Notes: generated by a model not told the origin, from the letters alone. A stretch of 64,000 nt of DNA from Aequorivita aquimaris (GCF_001573155.1 NZ_JRWG01000004.1:124001-188000); one strand, 5' to 3'; shown: positions 9,403 through 17,880, counted from the stretch's first letter. Numbers and translations are program-made.

Positions 9403-10683
9403 ATGAATATAGCAACTCTCCATCACTATTTTTTACAGAGTAACGGAATAAGCACAGATACTCGTAAAATATTCAGGGACTGTCTTTTCTTCGCTTTAAA
9501 AGGTGAAAATTTTAACGGAAATCTTTTCGCCCAGGAAGCATTGGACAAAGGTGCATTTAAGGTTGTAGTGGATGAAGAAGCTTTTCATAAATCAAACGGG
9601 GAAACAATTTTAGTTGAAAATGTACTTTTGGCGCTTCAACAATTGGCTAGTTTTCATAGAAAATATTTAGCCCTTCCTATTATTTCCCTTACTGGAAGTA
9701 ATGGAAAAACTACTTCCAAAGAACTTATTAACGCAGTTCTTTCCCAAAAATTCAACACTGTTGCAACAGAGGGTAATTTAAATAACCACATAGGCGTTCC
9801 CTTAACGCTTTTGAAGATGAATAAGCAAACTGAAATAGGTATTGTTGAAATGGGCGCTAACCATTTAGGCGAAATCAGATTGCTGAGCGAAATTGCACAG
9901 CCCGATTACGGTTACATTACAAACTTCGGGAAGGCGCATTTGGAGGGATTTGGAAGTCTTGAAGGCGTAGTACAGGGCAAAACCGAACTTTATCAATATC
10001 TGAAAAAAAACAATAAAAAAGTTTTTGTCAATGCCAATGACCCTAAGCAAATGACCAATTCAGAAGAAATTGACAGAATAACGTTTGGCACTGAACAGAG
10101 TCATTTCAATATTGAATTATTGGACAGTTCGCACCATCTTTTGGTAGCGTTTGACGGCACAAAAATTCAAAGTAATTTAGTAGGGGCGTATAATTTTGTA
10201 AACCTTTCCGCAGCCATTGCAATAGGCTCCTATTTTAAAGTTTCGTCTGAAAATATTAAAGCTGGAATTGAAGCATATGTGCCCACCAATAATCGCTCGC
10301 AGTTAATAACAAAAGGCTCTAACAGCATTTTAATGGACGCCTATAACGCCAATCCAACAAGTATGCTTGCTGCTTTGGAGAATTTTAAACAAACCAAAGG
10401 CGGAAACAAAATATTGTTTTTGGGAGATATGTTTGAACTGGGAAAGGATGCCGACAAAGAGCACCAAAACATCGTTAATTTTTTAATAGAAAATCCTTTT
10501 GGAAAAGTCTATTTTATAGGAAGCAATTTCTTTAAAGCCTCGAACACTGCTTCTCATATAAAGCAGTTTGAAACTTTTGAAGAGTTAAAAAAGGAGCTCA
10601 TAAGCGAAAGTCCCAGCAATGCTACAATCTTAATTAAAGCCTCCCGTGGCATGGCCTTGGAAAGGATCTTGGACATTATTTAA
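9403..10683 (+). CDS. murF: UDP-N-acetylmuramoyl-tripeptide--D-alanyl-D-alanine ligase
   Basis: 426 aa. Cytoplasmic ATP-dependent ligase adding D-Ala-D-Ala to the UDP-MurNAc tripeptide, the last cytoplasmic step of the stem peptide. Visible motifs are the P-loop LTGSNGKTTSKE (about residue 104), the EMGANH stretch, NNHIGVPLTLL, the NRSQ loop and the late DAYNANPTSM motif typical of MurF. It starts with ATG 15 bp after the gldJ terminator and is therefore probably transcribed separately. It ends two bases before the stop of a convergent tail-tube gene, and no terminator is visible between them. Confidence 0.95.
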   Translation: MNIATLHHYFLQSNGISTDTRKIFRDCLFFALKGENFNGNLFAQEALDKGAFKVVVDEEAFHKSNGETILVENVLLALQQLASFHRKYLALPIISLTGSNGKTTSKELINAVLSQKFNTVATEGNLNNHIGVPLTLLKMNKQTEIGIVEMGANHLGEIRLLSEIAQPDYGYITNFGKAHLEGFGSLEGVVQGKTELYQYLKKNNKKVFVNANDPKQMTNSEEIDRITFGTEQSHFNIELLDSSHHLLVAFDGTKIQSNLVGAYNFVNLSAAIAIGSYFKVSSENIKAGIEAYVPTNNRSQLITKGSNSILMDAYNANPTSMLAALENFKQTKGGNKILFLGDMFELGKDADKEHQNIVNFLIENPFGKVYFIGSNFFKASNTASHIKQFETFEELKKELISESPSNATILIKASRGMALERILDII

Positions 10684-10685
10684 GC

Positions 10686-11108
10686 TTATTGAAAGTAGCT
10701 GTAAGCGAATTCTACACTTTCTATGACCATATTATTATCCACATCTGAAACAATCCATTTTACCGGGTAAGCGTTTGTAAATATCCAAGATTTTAGCGGT
10801 GTGCCATCGTTGTCCAATAAGTTAATAATTATGGTTTTGGTTTCTAGCAAATCATCTGGATTACCTCCCAAAATTTTATTGCACCAAATTATAATTTCAG
10901 AATATTTCGAAGCCATACCTCGTTTTAAAACCAAGTTTGAGAGTTTTGCCGAAATAGAAACACGATGTTTGAAGCTGTTATCGGAAATTCCGTCTGTGTT
11001 CATTTCCATCGAAATTCCAGATAACTCCTTAAAAACAATACTGTCGATTGCTGTTTCATCACTAAAACTAAGTTGAAAATAAAAAGCCATGGGAAGAAAC
11101 TCATTCAT
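10686..11108 (-). CDS. Phage/contractile-injection tail-tube-like protein (gp19 family), second of a pair
   Basis: 140 aa. The pattern resembles the T4 gp19/Hcp-like tube fold and the preceding gene: FYFQLSF near the start, F.ELSGISMEMN, RVSISAKLSNLVLKRGM, WCNKILGG, IIINLLDNDG.PL.SWIFTNAYPVKW and a C-terminal VIESVEFAY. The ATG directly follows the TAG of the upstream paralogue with no spacing, so the two are translationally coupled. No sheath, baseplate, spike, protease or AAA+ gene is nearby. In complete injection systems such paired tube proteins form the inner tube and its cap or adaptor. The function of this isolated pair is unknown. The two are diverged, so this is not a recent duplication. 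Confidence 0.75.
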   Translation of the reverse strand: MNEFLPMAFYFQLSFSDETAIDSIVFKELSGISMEMNTDGISDNSFKHRVSISAKLSNLVLKRGMASKYSEIIIWCNKILGGNPDDLLETKTIIINLLDNDGTPLKSWIFTNAYPVKWIVSDVDNNMVIESVEFAYSYFQ

Positions 11109-11564
11109 CTATCCGTTTTTAATAGTTAAACCTTCATGGCGGAGTTCTAAAGTTTCTACAGCAACTTCATTTGCATCCGATTTCATATCAGTTGCTGTTA
11201 CTTTTGTGGACCAAGCATTGTCTAAAGTCCAAGTCATTACAAGGCTTCCAGCTTCGTCCAAAAGTTGGATGATAACAGTTTCTTTTTTTATGGTATTCAT
11301 TTTTATGGCATCATACCATTTTCTGAAATTGATGTCATTTATAAAGAGGCCCTTCTTCAAGGTTACATTTCCTTTTTTAGTGATACCCGGCATATCTATC
11401 GTAGAAAATTTCACGCTATCATTGTGCCTATATTCTATTACTTGTGGTTCAATATCTAAGCCTGAAACTTCTTGAAAGGAAGCCTCATTATCCTGTGAAC
11501 CTAAATGTACTGTAAAGTATAATTTGGGTAAAGGCCAATTACTACCTTGCGCTTCTCCTGCCAT
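11109..11564 (-). CDS. Phage/contractile-injection tail-tube protein (gp19 family), first of a pair
   Basis: 151 aa and no signal peptide. It is a recognisable member of the conserved phage-tail region/gp19 family: PLPKLYFTVHLG, SFQEVSGLDIEPQ, KFSTIDMPGITKKGNVTLKKG, FRKWYDAI, VIIQLLDEAGSLVMTWTLDNAWSTKV, and VETLELRHEGL at the end. Such proteins form the inner tube of contractile tails, pyocins and extracellular contractile injection systems. The following gene is a diverged paralogue. Both are read towards murF and lie between murF and tRNA-Val(GAC). No other tail gene exists in the window. It may be a remnant, or may supply tubes to an apparatus encoded elsewhere. Confidence 0.85.
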   Translation of the reverse strand: MAGEAQGSNWPLPKLYFTVHLGSQDNEASFQEVSGLDIEPQVIEYRHNDSVKFSTIDMPGITKKGNVTLKKGLFINDINFRKWYDAIKMNTIKKETVIIQLLDEAGSLVMTWTLDNAWSTKVTATDMKSDANEVAVETLELRHEGLTIKNG

Positions 11565-11647
11565 TTTATATAGTATAAAAGTGATTATATAATATTAGTT
11601 ATAAAATCCTTGATTCCTATAAGTACTACTACGTATATTATAGAAAC

Positions 11648-11678
11648 AAAAAAATCCCGAAGAATATTCTCATCGGGA
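11648..11678 (-). terminator. Terminator downstream of tRNA-Val(GAC)
   Basis: On the minus strand TCCCGA pairs with TCGGGA (11673-11678 with 11655-11660) around a 12-base loop, followed by seven T. It separates the tRNA from the tail-tube genes. Confidence 0.75.
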
Positions 11679-11689
11679 CCTTTTTATGT

Positions 11690-11730
11690 TGGGTCATACT
11701 GTTCCGAAGCATCGGAAGAACAGTGACTTT
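11690..11730 (-). pseudogene. Degenerate copy of the 3' end of tRNA-Val
   Basis: The 12 bases TGGGTCATACTG (11690-11701) and the nine bases CAGTGACTT (11721-11729) repeat the acceptor and T-stem of the tRNA-Val gene 14 bp away. The T-loop is replaced by an 18-19-base stretch that forms its own hairpin. The anticodon and D arms are missing. It is either a decayed second tRNA gene or an insertion/recombination scar. Confidence 0.6.
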
Positions 11731-11743
11731 AAATATTATTTTG

Positions 11744-11818
11744 TGGGTCATACTGGATTCGAACCAGTGACTTCTACCCTGTCAAGGTAACACTCTGAAC
11801 CAACTGAGTTAATGACCC
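11744..11818 (-). tRNA. tRNA-Val (anticodon GAC)
   Basis: A complete cloverleaf can be folded: acceptor GGGTCAT/ATGACCC, D arm ACTC...GAGT, anticodon stem TTACC/GGTAG with loop TTGACAG, T arm CACTG-GTTCGAATC-CAGT. The anticodon GAC reads GUC and GUU. Discriminator A; CCA is not encoded. A weak promoter core, TATCTTCGC, lies at 11840-11832. Confidence 0.93.
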
Positions 11819-11871
11819 TTTTTTATTAAATGCGAAGATACAAATTCCAAAATCTAAAAGAAACAAGATAT

Positions 11872-12852
11872 TTATTTGTCGAATTTTTTTATAGGTTTCT
11901 TTTTTATCATTCCGCCTTTTGCGTCCTTCACCGAAGTCATAATCATAAACGCCTGCGAATCAATCTTATCTACTTCCGTCTTCAATTTACTCATTTCCAA
12001 ACGTGTAATTACAGTATATACCACATCTACGGGCTTTCGGGTCTCACCTTCTTTTGCAAACCCATTTTCGGCTTTAAAAATAGTACAGCCACGGCCCATT
12101 TTTTCAATAATGGCCAAGCGTATTTCCTCATTCTTTTCTGAAATAATGGTTATTCCCATAAACTCCTCAATACCGTCAATCACAAAATCCACCGTTTTTG
12201 AAGCGGCGAAATAGGTAAGGATTGCATACAATGCGATTTCCGTGGAAAGAAAATAGGCCGCCGTTATAAAAATGATCACATTGAAAATCATAATTACATT
12301 CCCCACAGTTAGACTTGTCTTTCGGCTTATGTATATCGCCAAAATCTCAGTGCCATCAATAATGGCGCCGCCTCGTATAGCCAACCCTATACCCAATCCT
12401 AGAAAAAGTCCACCGAAGGAAGCCACCAAAATTTTATCGTCAGTCATTACCGGATAGGGAGTCAGCGCAACCGCAGTTGCCAAAAGTATAATGCCCAGCA
12501 CACTTTTTATTGCAAACCTTCTACCTACCGAAAAATAAGCCAATGCTAAAAATGGGAGGTTAAAACACACCAATAATAGTGGAAATGAAATACCCGCCAG
12601 TTCATTTACCATTAGTGAAATACCCGTTACCCCACCATCGATAAAACTGTTTGGCATCAAAAAACCTCGCAGCCCGAAAGAAGCCGAAATTACACCCAAC
12701 AGCAAGTAGAAAAAATCCCAGACTTCGTGCGTTACTTCTATCTCCAGATTTTTTACACGTTTTTCAAAAGGCTCAGAAATCTGTGAAGGCTTTTTGTGCT
12801 TTTGACGGTTTTTTACAACGTTGACTATTATGCTTTTAAAGAATGGGTTCAA
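11872..12852 (-). CDS. YitT family membrane protein (DUF161/DUF2179)
   Basis: 326 aa. A basic cytoplasmic N terminus of about 45 residues precedes five or six hydrophobic segments carrying the YitT hallmark GFLMPNSFIDGGVTGISL and GGAIIDGTEILAIY. A C-terminal cytoplasmic DUF2179 domain follows (IISEKNEEIRLAIIEKMGRGCTIF...VDVVYTVITRLE). Function of the family is unsettled; transport is assumed. The start is TTG: an in-frame TAA lies five codons upstream and no ATG occurs before the first membrane segment. It lies between two tRNA-Val genes on the same strand. Confidence 0.9.
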   Translation of the reverse strand: MNPFFKSIIVNVVKNRQKHKKPSQISEPFEKRVKNLEIEVTHEVWDFFYLLLGVISASFGLRGFLMPNSFIDGGVTGISLMVNELAGISFPLLLVCFNLPFLALAYFSVGRRFAIKSVLGIILLATAVALTPYPVMTDDKILVASFGGLFLGLGIGLAIRGGAIIDGTEILAIYISRKTSLTVGNVIMIFNVIIFITAAYFLSTEIALYAILTYFAASKTVDFVIDGIEEFMGITIISEKNEEIRLAIIEKMGRGCTIFKAENGFAKEGETRKPVDVVYTVITRLEMSKLKTEVDKIDSQAFMIMTSVKDAKGGMIKKKPIKKFDK

Positions 12853-12930
12853 GGATTTTTGTTTTTAAAATATGAATTCAGCCAAAGTTAAACTTATTAA
12901 TTTTAATATGAAATGTGGAATAGTACAATA

Positions 12931-12961
12931 AAAAAACCGAAGCTTTCACTTCGGTTTTTTT
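12931..12961. terminator. Bidirectional terminator between tRNA-Val(TAC) and the YitT gene
   Basis: AAAAAACCGAAG and CTTCGGTTTTTT form a perfect 12-bp stem around a 6-base loop, with A and T tracts on both sides. Confidence 0.88.
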
Positions 12962-12970
12962 AAGATCTGG

Positions 12971-13045
12971 TGGGCGATGAGGGGTTCGAACCCCCGACCC
13001 CCTCGGTGTAAACGAGGTGCTCTGAACCAGCTGAGCTAATCGCCC
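12971..13045 (-). tRNA. tRNA-Val (anticodon TAC)
   Basis: Cloverleaf: acceptor GGGCGAT/ATCGCCC, D arm GCTC...GAGC, anticodon stem CCTCG/CGAGG with loop TTTACAC, T arm GGGGG-TTCGAAC-CCCC-like. The anticodon TAC reads GUA and GUG. After the discriminator A, CCA is encoded (down to 12968), unlike the GAC gene. Confidence 0.95.
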
Positions 13046-13061
13046 TCATTGTTTTGAGGTT

Positions 13062-13093
13062 GCAAATATAAGTTAGTTTTTAATTCCCGCAAA
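13062..13093 (-). promoter_or_regulatory. Promoter of tRNA-Val(TAC)
   Basis: Minus strand TTTG (13093-13090), 19-base spacer, TATATTTGC (13070-13062): a full match to the Bacteroidota consensus, placing the start about 10 bases before the mature tRNA. Confidence 0.75.
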
Positions 13094-13110
13094 CATTTAA
13101 TTGAAAAAAA

Positions 13111-14289
13111 TTACAAAACCTCCGCAACCACAAAAGTACTTCCGCCAACAAATACCAAATCATTCGGTAAAGCGGCCTTTAAAGCAGTTCCGTAAGCCTT
13201 TGATACCGAAATGTATTCTTCTCCCAACAATCCAAATCCTCTGGCTTTGGTCAATAATAGTGACGCTTCCAAACCCCGTGGAATATTCGGCTTACAGAAA
13301 TAATAGGCTGCATTCTTTGGGAAAAGTGGCAAAACGGAAGCCAAATCCTTATCGCTAACAACGCCAAGAACAATATGAAGTTTTTGAAAATCTTCGCTTG
13401 CAAGCTGTTCCATCACCAATTGTAAACCTTCTTTATTGTGAGCCGTATCGCAAATCACTTTTGGATTATTTTTTAAAAGCTGCCAACGGCCCATTAATCC
13501 CGTGTTTCTAACTGTATTCATTAAGCCTTTTTGGATATTTTCTTCTGAAATATCCCAGCCTCTTTTTTGAAGAATTCGCAGGGTTGAAATTACAGTCCGT
13601 ATATTTTTTTTCTGATAAAAACCTTGCAAATCTGAAGTATAATTGGAAGCATCACAAGTTTCGGCAAAAACAATTGGCGCATTTTTTTCCAAAGCAATTT
13701 TTTCAAACACTGGTTTTGTTTCAGGCAATGTTTCTCCAATAATAATAGGCACTCCTGTTTTAATTATCCCCGCTTTTTCAGATGCAACTTTTTCCAAAGT
13801 GTTTCCCAAAAACTGGGTGTGGTCCAAACCTATATTGGTAATTACCGAAACTTCGGGCGTTATGATATTGGTACTGTCCAACCTGCCGCCCATACCCACT
13901 TCAATTATGGCAATATCCACTTTTTCACTTCGGAAATAGTCAAACGCCAAACCCACGGTCATTTCAAAAAAAGAGAGTTGATTGCTCTCAAAAAAAGGTT
14001 TGTGATTTTCAACAAAATTTGAAACATATTGTTCCGAAATCATTTCGCCATTAATCTTTATCCGCTCCCTAAAATCCTTTAAATGCGGCGAAGTATAAAG
14101 TCCCGTTTTATAGCCAGCTTCCTGAAAAACCGATGCCAACATGTGGCTGGTGCTGCCCTTGCCATTGGTGCCAGCTATGTGCACGCTTTTAAAACTTTTT
14201 TCGGGATTTTTTAAATATTGGGCAAGATTGAGGGTTGCGGCTAAATCTGCTTTATAGGCAGACTGCCCCACCCTTTGGTACATGGGCAA
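13111..14289 (-). CDS. folC: Bifunctional folylpolyglutamate synthase/dihydrofolate synthase
   Basis: 392 aa from the first conventional start codon (TTG). The Mur-ligase-type ATP site is HIAGTNGKGSTSHMLAS, followed by GLYTSPHLKDFRERI, VGMGGRLDSTNI, the NIGLDHTQFLG motif and a C-terminal domain with CDTAHNKEG. It adds L-glutamate to dihydropteroate and to folates. The conserved N-terminal helix of the family (ETIAWLFAQLPMYQRVG) continues in frame upstream of the TTG, but no ATG, GTG or TTG exists there before an in-frame TAG. The real start may be ATC (14328) or ATT (14337), or there is a frameshift. It is downstream of the TonB-like gene and in the same orientation. Confidence 0.93.
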   Translation of the reverse strand: MPMYQRVGQSAYKADLAATLNLAQYLKNPEKSFKSVHIAGTNGKGSTSHMLASVFQEAGYKTGLYTSPHLKDFRERIKINGEMISEQYVSNFVENHKPFFESNQLSFFEMTVGLAFDYFRSEKVDIAIIEVGMGGRLDSTNIITPEVSVITNIGLDHTQFLGNTLEKVASEKAGIIKTGVPIIIGETLPETKPVFEKIALEKNAPIVFAETCDASNYTSDLQGFYQKKNIRTVISTLRILQKRGWDISEENIQKGLMNTVRNTGLMGRWQLLKNNPKVICDTAHNKEGLQLVMEQLASEDFQKLHIVLGVVSDKDLASVLPLFPKNAAYYFCKPNIPRGLEASLLLTKARGFGLLGEEYISVSKAYGTALKAALPNDLVFVGGSTFVVAEVL

Positions 14290-14465
14290 CTGTGCAAAAA
14301 GCCAGGCAATGGTCTCTGGATAGTTGATGGCGGAAATTGTTAATATTATTTTTTGCCTTTTCCTTTTTGTAATCCCCGGCTATAATCATAGGCAAGGCAC
14401 TAGAAAGGCATTCTTGCTTAGGGGTTAAAGATAAATAAAAAACGAGATTTTTTAAGAGCAATCTA

Positions 14466-15284
14466 CTACTGCGAGAGGCTGAACCTATAAATAATTTTAC
14501 CTATTTGTTTAGCGGGCGCTTTTTCGTCGGCATTAAATTTTGTGGCCAAAGCGGCTCTTTTGGCGGGCTCCAATAAACAACGGGAATTGTTTGTTGTACC
14601 ACGTACACCGGGCGTTGCACTAATCACTCTTCCGCTGCGGTCCACTTCAATGCTAACCACAACCGTTCCAGCCTCGTTGCAATCCTGTACAAACTTTTCC
14701 TTATTCAGCGCTTTTCTTCCACCGAGTAAATAATTGCCATCGCCATCCAAACCTTTGCCGGTGCCGTAATACGCACTTGCGTTGGGATCGCCATCGGGGC
14801 TTCCCTTGTCACCCGGGTTAGCGTCGTTGCCTTCGCCTCCTTTTGCGGTTCCGTCACTTTTTGGGCCGTTTAAAATACTTGAAAGCGCATCGGTGGTAGC
14901 TTTATCGGGTTTGGGATCTGGCTTTTTTACTTCTTTTTTAGGCTGTTCCTTTACTTGAGTTTCAGTTTGCTCCTTTTTGGGTTTTTCGTTTTTAATTACT
15001 GGCGCATCTTCATTGTCTTGGGTAACTACTTCTTCCTTTATTTCAGACTTTGGCTGTGAAACAGGTTGAGCTGTGGTTTTTTGTGGTGCGGACTGAATTT
15101 TTTCAGTGGGTTGTATGTTTCCACTACCAGTATCGGTGGTTCCAAAATTTACCGCTATGCCCTGCTCCAATGGTGGGTCCATATATTTCATTCCCACATA
15201 AAACAAAAGAATAAGAATGATTACATGCACGATTACCGTGATGGTCATACTTTTTCGTTTATGTTCAGTATCGAGCAGGCTCAT
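14466..15284 (-). CDS. TonB/TolA-like energy transducer
   Basis: 272 aa. A short cytoplasmic N terminus and one membrane segment (about residues 14-34, ITVIVHVIILILLFYVG) are followed by a long linker rich in Lys, Pro, Glu and Gln. A Gly/Asp-rich stretch (about 145-185) comes next, and then a C-terminal domain of TonB/TolA type (GTVVVSIEVDRSGRVISATPG...AALATKFNADEKAPAKQIGKIIYRF). It couples the proton gradient used by ExbBD to outer-membrane transporters. It lies 55 bp downstream of exbD in the order exbB-exbD-tonB. Confidence 0.88.
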   Translation of the reverse strand: MSLLDTEHKRKSMTITVIVHVIILILLFYVGMKYMDPPLEQGIAVNFGTTDTGSGNIQPTEKIQSAPQKTTAQPVSQPKSEIKEEVVTQDNEDAPVIKNEKPKKEQTETQVKEQPKKEVKKPDPKPDKATTDALSSILNGPKSDGTAKGGEGNDANPGDKGSPDGDPNASAYYGTGKGLDGDGNYLLGGRKALNKEKFVQDCNEAGTVVVSIEVDRSGRVISATPGVRGTTNNSRCLLEPAKRAALATKFNADEKAPAKQIGKIIYRFSLSQ

Positions 15285-15339
15285 GGGTGAGAATTATTAT
15301 TTCTTTTCTTTTTCAAAAAATATGCCGAGACGCATTTTA

Positions 15340-15732
15340 TTAGTTCGGACGAACCGCTAGCACTACTTTAAAATTGTTGCGGTTTGCAATATCCATTACA
15401 AAAACGGCATCTTCAATGGGCACTCCCTCTTCGGCGCGTAGAATGATAGTAGGTTCTTCTTGCCCGGCAAGTGTTTTTTTCAATTCGCTCTCTATGCTGT
15501 ATTCGCTCACACGTTCTTTATCTACATAATAAGCGCCATCTTTTGTGATGCTGACGGAAGCTTTCTGCACATTTGACGTTTTTCCCTTTGCCTTCGGAAG
15601 TATCAAATCCAAAGCATCTGGTGTTATTGCAGGCGAAGTGAGCAGGAAAAACACCAATAACAGAAACACAATGTCTGTCATGGAACTCATGCTGAACTCG
15701 GCGCTTACTTTATTTCTTCCTCTTAAGTTCAT
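15340..15732 (-). CDS. exbD: ExbD/TolR family biopolymer transport protein
   Basis: 130 aa with one membrane segment near residues 15-37 (MSSMTDIVFLLLVFFLLTSP). It contains the conserved proton-accepting Asp in SMTDIVFLLL, and then a periplasmic domain ending VVLAVRPN. Partner of ExbB in the inner-membrane proton motor. The ATG overlaps the exbB stop by one base (TAATG), indicating translational coupling. Confidence 0.93.
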   Translation of the reverse strand: MNLRGRNKVSAEFSMSSMTDIVFLLLVFFLLTSPAITPDALDLILPKAKGKTSNVQKASVSITKDGAYYVDKERVSEYSIESELKKTLAGQEEPTIILRAEEGVPIEDAVFVMDIANRNNFKVVLAVRPN

Positions 15733-16430
15733 TAAGCAGGTTCATTTAAAATGTCAAGGAAATCCACAGCCGTGGCTTCCATTTGGTGCACCACCTTATC
15801 TGTTTTTACAACCAAATGGTTGTAGCCCATATAGGCAATAATACCCACAATCAAACCTGCAACCGTCGTCGTCATTGCCGTGTAAATACCTTCAGCAAGA
15901 CTTCCCATTTCGGCCTGGCCGCTACTGGTGGCAAGTTGGTGGAAAGCCAAGACCATCCCGATTACGGTTCCCAAGAAACCAATCATAGGGGCTGCTCCCG
16001 CTATAGTCGCCAAAACACTTACGTTTTTTTCGAGTCTGTACACTTCCAAACGCCCTGCATTTTCAATTGCAGTGTTGATGTCTTCCAAAGGGCTTCCTAT
16101 TCGGGAAATTCCTTTTTCGGTCAAATGTGAAACCGGCGTATTATTCTGCGCGCATAATACTTTTGCAGCTTGGATATTTCCTTTGGCAACATGATCGCGT
16201 ATTTGATGCATAAAGTTGCTGTCCATTTTGGAAGCGGCCTTAATTGCGAAAAGGCGTTCAAAGTAAATATAAACCGCAACAAACAGCAGTACAAAAAGTA
16301 CCAATATTATTACTTGTCCTGCCACCCCTCCATTTAAAAGGAGGTCCATTATGGATAGGGTTTTCTCTTCAGAAATAGGTTCAAGATCCTGCGCTACTTC
16401 AGCACCCTCTTGAATAAAGAAGTTTAACAT
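15732..16430 (-). CDS. exbB: MotA/TolQ/ExbB proton-channel family protein
   Basis: 232 aa. A first membrane segment at about residues 35-57 and two more in the second half carry the conserved ExbB pattern (VLATIAGAAPMIGFLGTVIGM, and EGIYTAMTTTVAGLIVGIIAYMGYN). It forms the pentameric channel around ExbD. The N terminus (about 30 residues) is acidic. It lies 48 bp downstream of nhaD and overlaps exbD, so it is probably in one transcript with both. Confidence 0.94.
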   Translation of the reverse strand: MLNFFIQEGAEVAQDLEPISEEKTLSIMDLLLNGGVAGQVIILVLFVLLFVAVYIYFERLFAIKAASKMDSNFMHQIRDHVAKGNIQAAKVLCAQNNTPVSHLTEKGISRIGSPLEDINTAIENAGRLEVYRLEKNVSVLATIAGAAPMIGFLGTVIGMVLAFHQLATSSGQAEMGSLAEGIYTAMTTTVAGLIVGIIAYMGYNHLVVKTDKVVHQMEATAVDFLDILNEPA

Positions 16431-16478
16431 AAAAAAGGTTTTGTTTTAGTGAATAACGGTATATGGTTTCAGAAATTG

Positions 16479-17858
16479 TTATGCATTGTGAAATAGCACT
16501 CTTTCTATTAAAAGGAATACCCCCGCACCAGCTATAAACCCTATGAATGCGAGCCAGGTAATCTTTTTAAGATACCAGATAAAGTCTATACGCTCCATAC
16601 CCATTGCGGCCACACCAGCGGCAGACCCAATGATGAGCATACTTCCACCCGTTCCGGCAGAATAAGCAATGAAATGCCACAAGACGGAATCCATCGGCAA
16701 ATCGTACATTCCCATAGATGCCGCTACCAGCGGCACATTGTCTATTATTGCGGATAAAATACCCAGCAATATAACCACCACGTCCTGATTTGGTATGGCA
16801 TTCTGCAATACTTCGGCCAGATAGCGCAAGGTTCCTACCTCTTCCCCATTTACAACGCCATATACAAGACTTTCCAATCCTGCAACTGCCATCAAAATAC
16901 CGAGGAAAAAAAGAATACTGGAAATTTCAATTCGCGAAAGGGCTTTATGTGCGGAATACAGGTGTCTTCTTTCCTTGCTGAAATCTTCTTCGGGATGGAT
17001 ATATTCCGAAACAAGCCATACCACGCCCAAGGCAAGCATCATCCCCATATAGGGCGGAAGATGCGTCAAGGTCTTGAATACCGGTACTGAAACAATCATT
17101 CCCAACCCCAAAAAGAGCATCGTTCTACTACTTAAAAGAGCCTCCTCTGCTTTGTCCTCGCGGGCATCCACATCTATCATTCCGCGGAAAGCGGGCATAT
17201 AGCTGGCAATAACGAAAGGCAACGCAAAACAAACGATGGACGGTATCACCACATATTCAATAAGGCCTGCGGCAGATACTTTTTTCGCAATCCATAACAT
17301 GGTTGTTGTAACATCGCCAATTGGAGACCAAGCGCCACCGGCATTTGCCGCAATAACTACCATAGCCGCATACCATAAACGGTCCTCTCTTCGGTGAATC
17401 AATTTTCTTAATAGTGTAATCAATACGATGGTTGCGGTAAGGTTATCAATAATTGCCGAAAGGAAGAACGCCAATATCCCGATAATCCATAGAAGCTTTC
17501 GCTTGCTTTTGGTTTTCACGGCACTCTTTAATACTTCAAAACCGCGATGAAGATCAATAATCTCCACAATGGTCATCGCTCCAATTAGGAATATAAGGAT
17601 TTCGGCAGTTTTTCCTAAATGGTGAAGGAGCGTGCCTTCAAAGCCTTCCATAGCATGCTCTCCTCCGGAAAGAAAATTAAACGCCTGCTCTTCTGTATTA
17701 ATCACGTCAAACCATCCACTGGTAAAACCGATAGCCAAAACTGCCCAAATAAGCGACGCCATTATAAGTGCCGGTACCGTTTTATCAAGCTTTAGGGGAT
17801 GTTCCAGAGTGATGGAAAGATATCCGATTACAAAAATTAAAATGATAATTGATTCCAT
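16479..17858 (-). CDS. nhaD: Sodium:proton antiporter NhaD
   Basis: 459 aa, about 12 membrane segments. It has the ion-transporter-superfamily repeats with the NhaD motifs NLTATIVLITLLRKLI, ANAGGAWSPIGDVTTTMLW and AIIDNVPLVAASMGMYD. It exports Na+ or Li+ in exchange for protons, typical of marine and alkaline-tolerant bacteria. It lies 22 bp after the amino-acid dehydrogenase gene and 48 bp before exbB. Confidence 0.93.
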   Translation of the reverse strand: MESIIILIFVIGYLSITLEHPLKLDKTVPALIMASLIWAVLAIGFTSGWFDVINTEEQAFNFLSGGEHAMEGFEGTLLHHLGKTAEILIFLIGAMTIVEIIDLHRGFEVLKSAVKTKSKRKLLWIIGILAFFLSAIIDNLTATIVLITLLRKLIHRREDRLWYAAMVVIAANAGGAWSPIGDVTTTMLWIAKKVSAAGLIEYVVIPSIVCFALPFVIASYMPAFRGMIDVDAREDKAEEALLSSRTMLFLGLGMIVSVPVFKTLTHLPPYMGMMLALGVVWLVSEYIHPEEDFSKERRHLYSAHKALSRIEISSILFFLGILMAVAGLESLVYGVVNGEEVGTLRYLAEVLQNAIPNQDVVVILLGILSAIIDNVPLVAASMGMYDLPMDSVLWHFIAYSAGTGGSMLIIGSAAGVAAMGMERIDFIWYLKKITWLAFIGFIAGAGVFLLIERVLFHNA

Positions 17859-17880
17859 AATAGATGTTGATTATTGAAAA

